This document shows, one piece after another, positions 29,056 to 37,747 of a stretch of DNA of 64,000 nucleotides (position 1 is the first letter of the stretch; every line of letters starts with the position of its first letter). The position numbers and the translations under genes were made by a program. The notes below the pieces were generated by a model that worked only from the letters and a program-made list of their open reading frames with translations, searched no databases and had not been told where the DNA came from. Origin of the DNA: Oscillatoria acuminata PCC 6304 (GTDB lineage: Bacteria > Cyanobacteriota > Cyanobacteriia > Cyanobacteriales > Laspinemataceae); assembly GCF_000317105.1 (NCBI RefSeq), contig NC_019693.1, forward strand, positions 4,341,227 through 4,405,226, written 5' to 3'.

Positions 29056-29940
29056 TAAACCTCGATGTCCAGCAAAAAGTTGAGTGAGTTCTGAGCAAAT
29101 TCCATAGGCGATCGCTTGGAGGAGGTCGGTACAGTAGAGACAAGACCCTTGGGTTTCTGGACGCCTGCGCTAGTCATTCAGACTCAAGAGCAGGCGGCAG
29201 TCCAACCCAGTTTGTGGGATAGGAAGTCTAATACTGTACTGAAAAAGCGACTGGGGCGATCGCACTAAGCTAATCGGTCTCCCCCCGAGAATTAACTCGG
29301 AGTCAAGGCCGTTTGATGTTCAATCCACCGTGGAGCCTTTTTCTGAAATCAGACTGACTTCTCTACTCCAGCAGGACTTACGCATTATTTAAGACCCAAC
29401 ACTAAATGTAGGGTAGAGAACGGGAATCAACTCTCCAAGATATGGGGTTGATGCCTAAGTCCTGTCAAAGTAGATACAGAAGGTGCTTTTCATGTCCTAC
29501 CCCCACCGATGGGGTTATATCCCGCTCAAAAGTCTGAGTCCTGTGATAAAAGCATGAATTGGGGGCTTCTTCCGTGGATGGAGAATCCTCAAACGGTCCC
29601 GAGGGATAAATTCCGCACCCCTACAGGAAAATCTAGCTTCCTGTGTCAGGGGGAGGTTATCACTGTCGCCTTCGTTGTGGCGTTCCCGAGGGCATGGGCC
29701 GCAACAACGAAGGTGAAGGAAGGCAATGGCCTCCCTGAATTGGTTTAGCAACGGAATCGACTTAGAAATCAGCACCTATTGGGCTGGATATCTTGTTTTT
29801 AACACAGAAAGATTCTAAAGGTATAATTTCATGATGGTCATCAGGCTCTCCTCATAGAACCTAAAGGTAATATAGCTATTTTAATTGTAAGCATGAGTTT
29901 TCCTTCCTGAATATAAAGAAGTTAAACAATCTGATTTCCC
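29056..29940. other. Long gap upstream of the giant kinase
   Basis: 885 bp with no convincing gene. It should hold the promoter of the kinase operon. Visible structure: a paired segment GAGAATTAACTC near 29288, the inverted-repeat element at 29372-29465, and a plus-strand open frame 29509-29748 without a recognisable product. An inverted pair CGCCTTCGTTGTGGCG / CGCAACAACGAAGGTG lies at 29667-29715 (stem CACCTTCGTTGT-type), pointing to a further decayed repeat. Confidence 0.4.
29372..29465. repeat. Short inverted-repeat element (CAGGACTTA ends)
   Basis: CAGGACTTACGCAT at the left pairs with ATGCCTAAGTCCTG at the right, 94 bp overall, with a non-coding interior containing ACCCAACACTAAATGTAGGG. 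CAGGACTTACGCA-type ends are a common intergenic motif in cyanobacteria. Confidence 0.55.
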
Positions 29941-30174
29941 CTAACGGGCCAGAAACCCCCTCCAAAACTCTGGATTCGGTGCTTCAGGGGAAACAACCAC
30001 CCGATGGTTGTCGATATCGAGTCGTGAAGAAGGGAGAATTTTAGCCGGTTCTGGCTCGGGAACGCTGGGAAGGTTCACAGCCAGCAATAGACCACTTAAG
30101 AGAGTATTCAGAAAATATAAAGAACTGATAAAGACCCCCAGAGGAATCCCCGGAAGCCGGTACAGGAGATGCGG
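29941..30174 (-). pseudogene. Open 77-codon frame directly behind the receiver gene, no start codon
   Basis: Immediately after the TAG of the receiver gene (30177-30175) the same frame stays open for 77 codons and ends at TAG 29943-29941. It reads like real protein: a hydrophobic helix (PLGVFISSLYFLNTLLSGLL) followed by a Pro/Glu linker (NLPSVPEPEPAKILPSSRLD) and 'NHRVVVSPEAPNPEFWRGFL'. There is no ATG, GTG or convincing start; a CTG near its beginning is the only candidate. It may be the remnant of a membrane-protein gene, a recoded extension of the receiver, or a chance frame. Confidence 0.3.
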
Positions 30175-30558
30175 CTATTCCCAGCCTAGCATGGTGGCGA
30201 TCATTTGCGATAGGGTGAGGGAATTGAAGGGTTTAGAAATAGCACCGGCGACTTCCAACTGTTGAAGCTGATGGGGTGTAAACCATAGGGCTTTGGCGGT
30301 CAATAAAACGACCGGAATGGACTGGGACTGGGGGTTTTTTTTGAGGCGATCGAGAAAGGCAAAGCCATCCATTCCCGGCATGGAAATATCCAGAACGATC
30401 GCATCCGGTTGCTCTGTGGCCGCCAGCTTTAACCCCTCTTGAGCAGATGGCGCTAATAACACTCGCCATCCCCCGAGGTCTTCTAAGCAAATTTGCACCA
30501 CTTCTCGAACCGTTATTTCATCATCAACTACTAAGACGAGTTTATCATTCATAGCCAC
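30175..30558 (-). CDS. Stand-alone response regulator receiver
   Basis: 127 aa, a single CheY-like domain: acidic pair DD12-13 in LVVDDEITVREV, phospho-acceptor D57 in AIVLDISMPGMDGF, T/A position in VVLLTAKA and K in ISKPFNSLT. No output domain, so it should act by protein-protein contact or phosphate relay. It sits between two kinase operons on the same strand but 760-1100 bp from each, so it is probably its own transcription unit and a candidate partner for either kinase block. Confidence 0.88.
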   Translation of the reverse strand: MAMNDKLVLVVDDEITVREVVQICLEDLGGWRVLLAPSAQEGLKLAATEQPDAIVLDISMPGMDGFAFLDRLKKNPQSQSIPVVLLTAKALWFTPHQLQQLEVAGAISKPFNSLTLSQMIATMLGWE

Positions 30559-30947
30559 CTCTCAGTTCAATAAACATTAGGGAAATGGCGCTCGACTGGA
30601 TTGAATTGTTGTTACTATGGGCTAGATTTTCCACCTCAATGCGATTGGAGAAAGCCCTGGTGGTTTTCCCGATTTTTGGGGTTCCTTGTGGTCCCCCTAA
30701 AACAGTTCTTTGGATATTTTCTGTTTAACCCCAATCTCGTCTAAGGAATAGACGAGATGGCCGTTTCCCCTCTGAGAAAGGATTCTCCATGATCCCGAAG
30801 GATTTGTCAATCACTGAATTTTCTCCAATTAGGCCGGTGCGGGGATTACTAACCCGGAGTTTAATCTAGATTTGGCCTGGGAAAGTCATCATTTGTAGAC
30901 AAAAACCCCGGTTCCCAACGGGGAGAGGCGATCGCCTCTCCCCTGGA

Positions 30948-30977
30948 TTGATCTCGGATTGAGAGGCTCTATATAAT
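30948..30977 (+). promoter_or_regulatory. Possible sigma-70-type promoter
   Basis: TTGATC (30948-30953) and a perfect TATAAT (30972-30977) are spaced 18 bp. The next feature downstream is only a 56-codon frame, so the promoter may be fortuitous or drive a small RNA. Confidence 0.3.
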
Positions 30978-31012
30978 ACTTGTAAATCAAAGCGTTCAGC
31001 ATAATTTATCAA

Positions 31013-31183
31013 TGACTGTAATGGCTGTAGAGTTAGAACCGCTGAGTCGGCAGTTGCTCAAAGGGACGAGACCATCCCCGGGTCCGATTTTAACTGTTCA
31101 AAACCGGCCAAGATTTTCCTCCCGTTCAGATCCGGGCTTTAAAGTCAATCGGTTTACAGCACTGCTTTGGAATAGAGCATGAG
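31013..31183 (+). CDS. Possible 56-aa small protein
   Basis: ATG at 31013, stop TGA at 31181-31183. The frame reads MTVMAVELEPLSRQLLKGTR and ends FKVNRFTALLWNRA. It starts 36 bases after a TATAAT box. No Shine-Dalgarno motif, no family recognised, basic overall. It lies between minus-strand genes. May be spurious. Confidence 0.25.
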
Positions 31184-31320
31184 CTTTGAGATTCAGCATT
31201 TTATCCCCAAGGATTGAGGGAGTCTAGTGCATTTAATCCACACAATCGTTGCCTATTCATTTAGATTACCCTATTAACATGAAGAACTGATTAAGAAATC
31301 TCATATTCCGATTTTTCTGA

Positions 31321-34089
31321 TCAACTGGGAGGATCGTCTAGGGTAAAGTAAAAGGTACTCCCCTCACCCAGGGTACTTTCGACCCAGATGCGGCCTCCAT
31401 GTTGATGAACCAGCCGCTGACAAATGGTCAACCCTAACCCGGTTCCCCCTTTTTGCCGGGAGTCAGAGGCATCTATCTGCTGGAAAGGGTTAAAAATCAT
31501 CTCTAGTTTATCCGGTGGAATTCCTCGACCGGAGTCTCGGACGGCGAATAGAACCCCTTGCCATTGGGGTTGAACCGTGAGGGTAATGATACTTTGAGGG
31601 GGAGAAAATTTAATGGCATTACTGAGCAAATTGGTCAAAACCTGCTGAAGGGCATCAGGAGAGGCCCAGACCGTGGCGGTCCCGGGGGGTAAGGAGAAGC
31701 GGACTCCTGCTTTGTCTGCGATCGCCTGTAGACCTTCTACGGCTTGGGCGATCGCATGGGCGGCATCACACCGTTCCTTGACTAATTCCAGACGACCGGA
31801 CTCCAGACGCTCTAAATCCAGAATATCATTCACCAGACGCACCAAGCGATCGCTGTCGGTGAGGGCAATTTCTAGCATTCGCTGGACTCGTTCTGGCTTA
31901 TTGTCATACATTCCACTGGCGAGAAGTCCGATCGCCCCGCGAATTGAAGTGAGAGGAGTGCGAATTTCGTGAGAAACAATCGAGATAAATTCATTTTTCA
32001 TCCGCTCAATTTGATGGCGATCGCTAATGTCCCGGGCGATCGTGGAAATCCCCATGATGTGACCCTGACCATCTTTCACCGGAGAAATCGTCAAGGCGAC
32101 ATGAATCAAAGTCTCATTCTTTCGTCTGCGCACTGTTTCAAACTGTTGCACCGATTCACCCTGGATAATTTTCTCCAGCAGAGTGCTTTCCTCGGACTGG
32201 CGATCGCTGGGGATGATTAAGTTCAAAATCGACTGACCGATCACCTCGGCGGGAGAGTACCCAAATAAGCGTTCGGCACTGGCATTCCAACTCACCACAG
32301 TCCCATCCAGGGTTTTGCTAAAAATCGCATCTTCCGAATCCTCCACGATCGCCGCCAGTTGAGATAACGCGGCTTCGGTGCGTTTGCGATCGCTAATATC
32401 GCGCAAAATTGCCGTAAAAATTTGTTCTCCCTCAATCTCTAACTTAGAAATCGAGGCTTCTGCGGGAAACTCCGTCCCATCGGCACGCAGGGCGATGATT
32501 TCCGTCCGTTCTCCCATCGATTGTGTGCGACCCGAGGTTTTGCCAAAATTCTCGACTAGGAGACGGTGATTTCTGACAAAGCGATTCGGCATCAACAGGT
32601 CCAAGGGTTGACCCAAAACCTCCGCAGCACCATAGCCAAAAATGCGTTCTGCACCTTGATTAAACAGGGTAATCCGTTGTTTCCCATCCACTGAAATGAT
32701 CCCATCTCGGGCAATTTCCACCAACCCAGCTAATCGCGCTTGAGAGGCTTGTAATGCTCGTTGGGCGGTTTTGCGATCGGTGATATCCATTGCCAATCCC
32801 GCTACTCTCACTAATTTTCCCCCCTGATCCCGAATCGGAAAAGCGCGAGCGTGAATCCAGCGCAGGGAACCATCGGGGAGCAAGATCCGATACTCTTGAT
32901 CATATTCCCCCTTTAAAGCGGTTTCACTCATCCCCTGTTCCACTCGGGGACGGTCTTCTGGATGAACCGCATTCAGCCAGTCGTCAGGGTTCTGATACAG
33001 CGTTTCACTACTGCGACCCCACATTTTTTCATAAGCCGGATTGATGTAGAGCAGTTGTTTGCTGTTGATATCATTACTCCAGAAGACATCGCGAATATTT
33101 TCCGCCACTTGACGGAACTGAGACTCAGTTTCGCGCAGGTCGGCTTCAGCTTGTTGGCGACGGGTAATATTGTTGTTAATTTCCAGCACTTGCAGGGGCT
33201 GTTGAAATTCATCGTACTGCAAGACCCAGCGCGAAGCCACGACCAAGGGGGTTCCCTGGGGTGGGGTATGGGTAATTTCCCCTTCCCAGTATCCCACTCT
33301 CAGGAGTTCGGCTTCGATTTCAGCAAGGGGTTGGGGAAATTCGGAGGCGAGGAGTTGGTGAGAAATTTGCCCGATCGCCTCGGATTGGGAAATCCCATAC
33401 ATTCGTTCCGCACCCCGGTTCCAGAAGGTGATCTGACCCTTGAGGTCTCGGGTGAGGATGGTATCGTGGGCTAAATTTACAAGTTGGGCTTGTTGTTGCA
33501 GGCGATCGGTGAGGGCGCTCAGTTGGGCGGTCCGTTCTGCCACTCGGGTTTCGAGTTCCAGATTGGTTTGTTGCAGCAGGGCTTCGGTTTGTTTGCGATC
33601 GGTGATATCCGTTGCCATACTAATCGCCACTCGCCGTCCATCGGCAAGGGTTCCCAGGGAGGCACAGGTAAACTCCCAAATTCGGTGTTGGCCGGTTTTG
33701 GTGGTGATGGTGTATTCTGCGGTACAGATACGTTCCTGCAAATTGTAGAGTTCGGCAATGCAGGCTTGAACGGTTTGGGAGCAGTCGGGATGAGCTTGCC
33801 GAGTCCAGTGGGTGATGGTGGGAATGTCCTGATGATGATATCCGGTGAGGTCGGTCCAGGCTTTGTTGATTTGGATGACTTCCCCATCTTGGGCATGGAT
33901 CATCAGGGGAAGAGGGGCCAGATGGAGGATGTTGCGAACCCGATTTTCATCCGCTGATAACGGGATTGAGGTTGGGGATGCCTCTGGTGCGTGGGTCTCC
34001 CCGCGCAAGAGATCGACTTCCCGGCGAAGTTCTTCGAGTTCGGCAATCAGTTGTGGTTGGCTTTTATCCCAATCGGAACTGCCGTTCAT
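31321..34089 (-). CDS. Sensor histidine kinase with five PAS domains
   Basis: 922 aa. A short coiled N-terminus (LIAELEELRREVDLLRGE) is followed by PAS domains near residues 50, 200, 320, 450 and 580, several ending in the PAC signature DITDRK or DISDRK. HisKA follows with H707 in FISIVSHEIRTPLTSIRGAI, and HATPase with N box LSNAIKFSPP, DSGRGIPPDKLEMIFNPFQQ and GTGLGLTICQRLV. No membrane segment or receiver. It overlaps the regulator gene upstream by 4 bp, so the pair is translationally coupled and the multi-receiver regulator is its obvious partner. Ligands of the PAS domains are not evident. Confidence 0.92.
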   Translation of the reverse strand: MNGSSDWDKSQPQLIAELEELRREVDLLRGETHAPEASPTSIPLSADENRVRNILHLAPLPLMIHAQDGEVIQINKAWTDLTGYHHQDIPTITHWTRQAHPDCSQTVQACIAELYNLQERICTAEYTITTKTGQHRIWEFTCASLGTLADGRRVAISMATDITDRKQTEALLQQTNLELETRVAERTAQLSALTDRLQQQAQLVNLAHDTILTRDLKGQITFWNRGAERMYGISQSEAIGQISHQLLASEFPQPLAEIEAELLRVGYWEGEITHTPPQGTPLVVASRWVLQYDEFQQPLQVLEINNNITRRQQAEADLRETESQFRQVAENIRDVFWSNDINSKQLLYINPAYEKMWGRSSETLYQNPDDWLNAVHPEDRPRVEQGMSETALKGEYDQEYRILLPDGSLRWIHARAFPIRDQGGKLVRVAGLAMDITDRKTAQRALQASQARLAGLVEIARDGIISVDGKQRITLFNQGAERIFGYGAAEVLGQPLDLLMPNRFVRNHRLLVENFGKTSGRTQSMGERTEIIALRADGTEFPAEASISKLEIEGEQIFTAILRDISDRKRTEAALSQLAAIVEDSEDAIFSKTLDGTVVSWNASAERLFGYSPAEVIGQSILNLIIPSDRQSEESTLLEKIIQGESVQQFETVRRRKNETLIHVALTISPVKDGQGHIMGISTIARDISDRHQIERMKNEFISIVSHEIRTPLTSIRGAIGLLASGMYDNKPERVQRMLEIALTDSDRLVRLVNDILDLERLESGRLELVKERCDAAHAIAQAVEGLQAIADKAGVRFSLPPGTATVWASPDALQQVLTNLLSNAIKFSPPQSIITLTVQPQWQGVLFAVRDSGRGIPPDKLEMIFNPFQQIDASDSRQKGGTGLGLTICQRLVHQHGGRIWVESTLGEGSTFYFTLDDPPS

Positions 34090-35990
34090 GGCTGCTTTTC
34101 CTTTGTTTGGTGTTTGAGGGCTTCGAGTTGTTGCCGAAAGCGATCGCGTTCGATCCGGCTGGTAATGCGTGTGACTAATTCGGGCCCCACAATCGGTTTG
34201 CCAATAAAATCATCGGCCCCTACGGCGAATACTTGGCGCAGGGATTGAGCATCGGTATGCGCGGTGACGACTAAAATTGGCAGATCCCCCCAGTCTGGAT
34301 CTTGTCGCACTACTTGACAGAGGTCAATTCCATTAAATTTTGGCATCTCTAGATCCAAAATTAGGAGGTCCGGGGCCACGGCGGTCAAAATCTCCCAAAA
34401 TTTTTCAGGATTGTCTAGGGTGGTGACTTCGAGTCCCCAGGGTTGCAGGAGTTCTTTCATAACGGCGAGGGCGGTAGGGTCGTCATCGACGATCAGGACC
34501 TTGGCTTCTGGGGTGGCTTTGGGCGGGAGGACTTGGGCGATCGCTTTTAAAATTTGGTCACTGGAGGCGGGTTTGAGCAAAAATCCCCGTCCCCCACAGC
34601 GCGAGACAGCGACGCGATCGGCGAGGTTATCCAGGGCGGTAAAGACGAGAATCGGCAGGGTGGGAAATTGGTGGGCGACTTCCTGCAACCATCGCAGTCC
34701 CGCTTTTTCCCCGGGGGAGGTGCTGGTTTCGGGACAGGCGATATCTAGGAGGATTAGGTCCGGCGTTGTCTGGGCGATCGCTTGACGCGCTGCGGTGAGG
34801 GTGAGGGCGCTTTCTACCCCCATTCCGAGGTTGGCCGCTTGGGTGTTGAGGGCGGTGGCGATCGCGCGATCGGAGTCCACCACCAGCAGGGTCGGCGCTT
34901 GGGGAGAGGAGGGGACTTCTAGGCTGATCTCAGTCGGGGGTTTGGTCAGTTCTGCGGCTAAAGCTCGGGTCAGTTGCTCCAATTGGTGGGTTTCGGCAGT
35001 CTTTAGGGGGGTGGGTGACATCAGCAGGTATTCTATTTTCCGGGCCAAGTTGGAGCCTTCTAAATAGCCGAAGGGACCCAAGGACCCGGCCAATTTATGG
35101 GCTTCCTGGATAGCTCGTTCCTGGAGTTCGTTGGTGAGTTCCCCGGCAGCTAGGGCGTTGTAGGCTTGCCGTAACAGGGCAATTTGTTCGTTTAACCGGG
35201 GTCGATATTTTTCCAGAATTTGGGCAATGGAGGCGATCGCTTGTAATTTTTTGCCCGGGGTGGGAGTCTTGGACCCTGGGGCCGGTTCAGTTTCGGGAGT
35301 CTCGGGATTGGGCTCTGTAGCGGGTTTGAGTCGATACCCGAGTCCGTAGACGGTTTCAATCGGGTCATTGTCAATGCCGATGGCTTTGAATTTCTGCCGC
35401 AGGTCTTTAATATGAACGGTAACGGCATTTTCCGTGGGGGAATCATCAAAGGACCAGAGGCGATCGATAATCGCGCTGCGACTAAACACCCGTTGCGGAT
35501 TTCTCAAAAACAGTTCCAAGAGCTTATATTCCGTCGCTGTCACCCCCAAGGATTGCCCATTCCAGGTGACTTCCCCAGAGACGGGGTTTAAGCACAACTC
35601 TAACCAAGTTAGGGTCTCGGTAACTGGAGTTGTCCCCCGTCGTAGCAAGGCCCGAATCCGCGCCATCAGTTCCGAGAGATTATAGGGTTTGACCACATAA
35701 TCATCCGCCCCCGCATCCAACCCGGTGACAATATCCTGGGGAGAGTCTTTCGCCGTCAGGAGCAGGATGGGTTTTTGATAGCCTTGTTCCCGCAGTTTCC
35801 GGCACAAGCTGATCCCATCGAGTTTGGGAATTACTAAGTCGAGTAAAATTAGGTCGCATTCCAACATCGTTGCCAGTTCTAGGGCTGTTTCCCCATCGCT
35901 GGCTGCTTCTACGCTATAGTTCTGCTTTCTCAAGGCAACGGAAAGCGCGGCACTGGCCGGTTCGTCATCTTCAACTAGAATTATTTTCAT
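34086..35990 (-). CDS. Multi-domain response regulator REC-wHTH-HPt-REC-REC
   Basis: 634 aa. First receiver with D51 (LILLDLVIPKLDG) and K101; OmpR/PhoB-type winged helix (about 125-225, ending YGLGYRLKP); a Pro/Thr linker; an HPt domain with H298 in AIQEAHKLAGSLGPFGYLEG; a second receiver with D416 (LILLDIACPE), altered around the active site; and a third receiver with D546 (LLILDLEMPKFNG) and K in FIGKPIVG. The wHTH implies a DNA-binding transcription factor; HPt plus several receivers implies an internal phosphorelay. It heads a two-gene operon with the 5-PAS kinase. Confidence 0.92.
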   Translation of the reverse strand: MKIILVEDDEPASAALSVALRKQNYSVEAASDGETALELATMLECDLILLDLVIPKLDGISLCRKLREQGYQKPILLLTAKDSPQDIVTGLDAGADDYVVKPYNLSELMARIRALLRRGTTPVTETLTWLELCLNPVSGEVTWNGQSLGVTATEYKLLELFLRNPQRVFSRSAIIDRLWSFDDSPTENAVTVHIKDLRQKFKAIGIDNDPIETVYGLGYRLKPATEPNPETPETEPAPGSKTPTPGKKLQAIASIAQILEKYRPRLNEQIALLRQAYNALAAGELTNELQERAIQEAHKLAGSLGPFGYLEGSNLARKIEYLLMSPTPLKTAETHQLEQLTRALAAELTKPPTEISLEVPSSPQAPTLLVVDSDRAIATALNTQAANLGMGVESALTLTAARQAIAQTTPDLILLDIACPETSTSPGEKAGLRWLQEVAHQFPTLPILVFTALDNLADRVAVSRCGGRGFLLKPASSDQILKAIAQVLPPKATPEAKVLIVDDDPTALAVMKELLQPWGLEVTTLDNPEKFWEILTAVAPDLLILDLEMPKFNGIDLCQVVRQDPDWGDLPILVVTAHTDAQSLRQVFAVGADDFIGKPIVGPELVTRITSRIERDRFRQQLEALKHQTKEKQP

Positions 35991-36246
35991 GATTCAAAAA
36001 TTTTGTATCAGTTGCTAGTTCATAGGGTTTCGGACTCGGTGTCTCCTCATAGGAGTGATTGGGGTATAGGACGAGTTGTTTTGCTTTACCCTAATTTTAC
36101 TCCAGGGGTGACCCCACTTTTCCTCTCGTTTACAAAAAGTATAATTTCGGTGGATTCTTCTGGGGCGATCGCTCGTGGGACTTGGGTTGCCAACCCGGCT
36201 TAAGTTTGATTAGAATAGGGGTAGTCGATTTCTTGGTTTTCCCGCT

Positions 36247-36867
36247 ATGGGCATTCAAATTAAACAGCTCTATCGCGCCTTTCAACTTTACCAGAAATCC
36301 GGGAAATTAGGGGATTTTGCTCTGTTAAAGGCTGATGCTTTGGGTGCTAAAGCCAATCCGAATCTGGCCCCCAAACTGGCAGCGGTCACGGGATACTATC
36401 CGGATATTCATGTTGAACACTTGTTACAACATCCCCCCGGTACTTTCGGGCGGGAGTATGCCGAACATCTCACAACAAATAGACTGAAACCCTTTAATGT
36501 CAGCCCCGAATTCGATGCGATCGCCCAACGAAATGTTTTCGCCCTGCGCTATGCGGTGACTCACGATATTTTCCACTGTTTGCTCGGCTTTGATACCAGC
36601 TATGCCGGAGAAATCGGCGTTTTAGCCTTTGCTGCGGCACAAAATTATAGTCCCTCCCTCCAAGTCGGTCTCACTTTCGCCAAACTTCTCTATCCGCTGT
36701 TGGCCCCTAGACAGCGCGGGGCAATCCGGGCTAATCTAGCCAAAGGAGAAGAACTGGGAAAACAGGCTGATTTTTTACTGGGTTATCGATTTGAAGACCA
36801 TTGGCACGAACCAGTCGCCGAAGTGCGACAGCGTTTAGGATTACCCGCCACGGTTGAAGAGAGTTAA
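36247..36867 (+). CDS. Coq4-family protein
   Basis: 206 aa. It carries the Coq4 zinc-type motif H-D-x-x-H-(11)-E: H106, D107, H110 and E122 in RYAVTHDIFHCLLGFDTSYA-GE. Coq4 supports ubiquinone assembly in mitochondria and was recently tied to C1 decarboxylation-hydroxylation; cyanobacteria make plastoquinone and phylloquinone instead, so the role here is open. The rest fits: an N-terminal 'RAFQLYQKSGKLGDFALLKA' helix pair and C-terminal 'WHEPVAEVRQRLGL'. ATG start. Isolated gene, followed by a mobile repeat. Confidence 0.8.
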   Translation: MGIQIKQLYRAFQLYQKSGKLGDFALLKADALGAKANPNLAPKLAAVTGYYPDIHVEHLLQHPPGTFGREYAEHLTTNRLKPFNVSPEFDAIAQRNVFALRYAVTHDIFHCLLGFDTSYAGEIGVLAFAAAQNYSPSLQVGLTFAKLLYPLLAPRQRGAIRANLAKGEELGKQADFLLGYRFEDHWHEPVAEVRQRLGLPATVEES

Positions 36868-36921
36868 ACAGAGTGCCTGGGCGATCGCAGCATTAAAGGT
36901 TAACGTTTGGGGTTTATAATT

Positions 36922-37112
36922 CTAGCCCTGTCAAGGTGTGTAGATTGTAGGGGCGTATTGCATACGCCCTCTTTTGGGCGTATGCAATACGCCCCTACAA
37001 GAAACCCTGATTTTTCGTCATCAAATTTCCCTCTTGTAGGGGCGCGAGAGTGATCGCCGGTCCAAGAAATAAGGATTTGGGGTCATTAAATTGATCACCT
37101 TGACAGGGCTAG
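36922..37112. mobile_element. CTAG-ended non-autonomous element, copy B
   Basis: 191 bp with the same 17-bp ends as copy A (CTAGCCCTGTCAAGGTG and CACCTTGACAGGGCTAG) and a perfect 10-bp target duplication GTTTATAATT (36912-36921, 37113-37122). The core holds the hairpin TTGTAGGGGCGTATTGCATA with its inverse and the GATTTTTCGTCAT motif shared with copy C. No gene. Confidence 0.88.
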
Positions 37113-37427
37113 GTTTATAATTCTTAAATTTTTATGTAAGTTTTATCTCATATTGCGAAAAAATGTAACAGTTAATCCTTTTTTTAAAGAAATTTGATTA
37201 CAATAAAGTCAAATCAGGGAGTCCCCATTCACCCCAAAATTTATCTCTATCATAGAGAGATATTCCAGTGGGAATGGAGTGCTAGGATTTAGGGGTTTTA
37301 GGCGTTCATGCCTATGCACCTTGGATTGAAACAAACCGGATTGCCGATGAGCCGTGAAGAATTACCCATTGATTCCCAACTCATCTCTCAATCCCATGTC
37401 GTTAGTTTGATCAGTAGAGGTTGTTTT

Positions 37428-37628
37428 ATGTCATCTGATAACCAAACCGCGCCCCATCTGCATACTCAAAAGGAAGTAGAAGAGGCAGTAAAGGAGTATA
37501 AAAATAGCGACCTCAGCGGGACTGAGTTAATGCCTTTATGGCAAGCCATTCACGATGCCTCGTTGGACCTCGCCGGAACTAAAGCCGTTGAGACCGAAGA
37601 CGAAGTGCCTGGAGATGATAGTTACTAA
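37428..37628 (+). CDS. Small acidic protein of unknown function
   Basis: 66 aa from ATG at 37428 (MSSDNQTAPHLHTQKEVEEA), preceded by AGAGG at ten bases. The frame is open back to an ATG at 37308, but the extra 40 residues have poor composition and no ribosome site. The product is acidic with 'VEEAVKEYKNSDLSGTELMP' and ends 'EDEVPGDDSY'. No motif recognised. Standalone between Coq4-like and gltD (convergent). Confidence 0.55.
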   Translation: MSSDNQTAPHLHTQKEVEEAVKEYKNSDLSGTELMPLWQAIHDASLDLAGTKAVETEDEVPGDDSY

Positions 37629-37747
37629 GGCAAATTTAGCAGATTAGAGGCAACTGCACTCTATCCCTCCCAACATCCCGGTGGGGATGCCGCCGATGCT
37701 GAACTTGCGATCGCAGTTTGGTTCGGCGGCACAAGGTTTTTCCGGAC

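Larger units (their letters stand above)
30559..31320. other. 762-bp gap with palindrome and weak promoter
   Basis: Contains a perfect 24-bp palindrome at 30920-30943 centred on GCGATCGC, and a possible plus-strand promoter and small frame (listed separately). Its right end should hold nothing but the terminator region of the 922-aa kinase (none clear), its left end the promoter of the receiver gene. Confidence 0.4.

Noticed and set aside
29509-29748. 79-aa frame thought to be a transposase remnant
   Set aside because: Its translation shows no transposase motif and it overlaps an inverted-repeat pair; no support.
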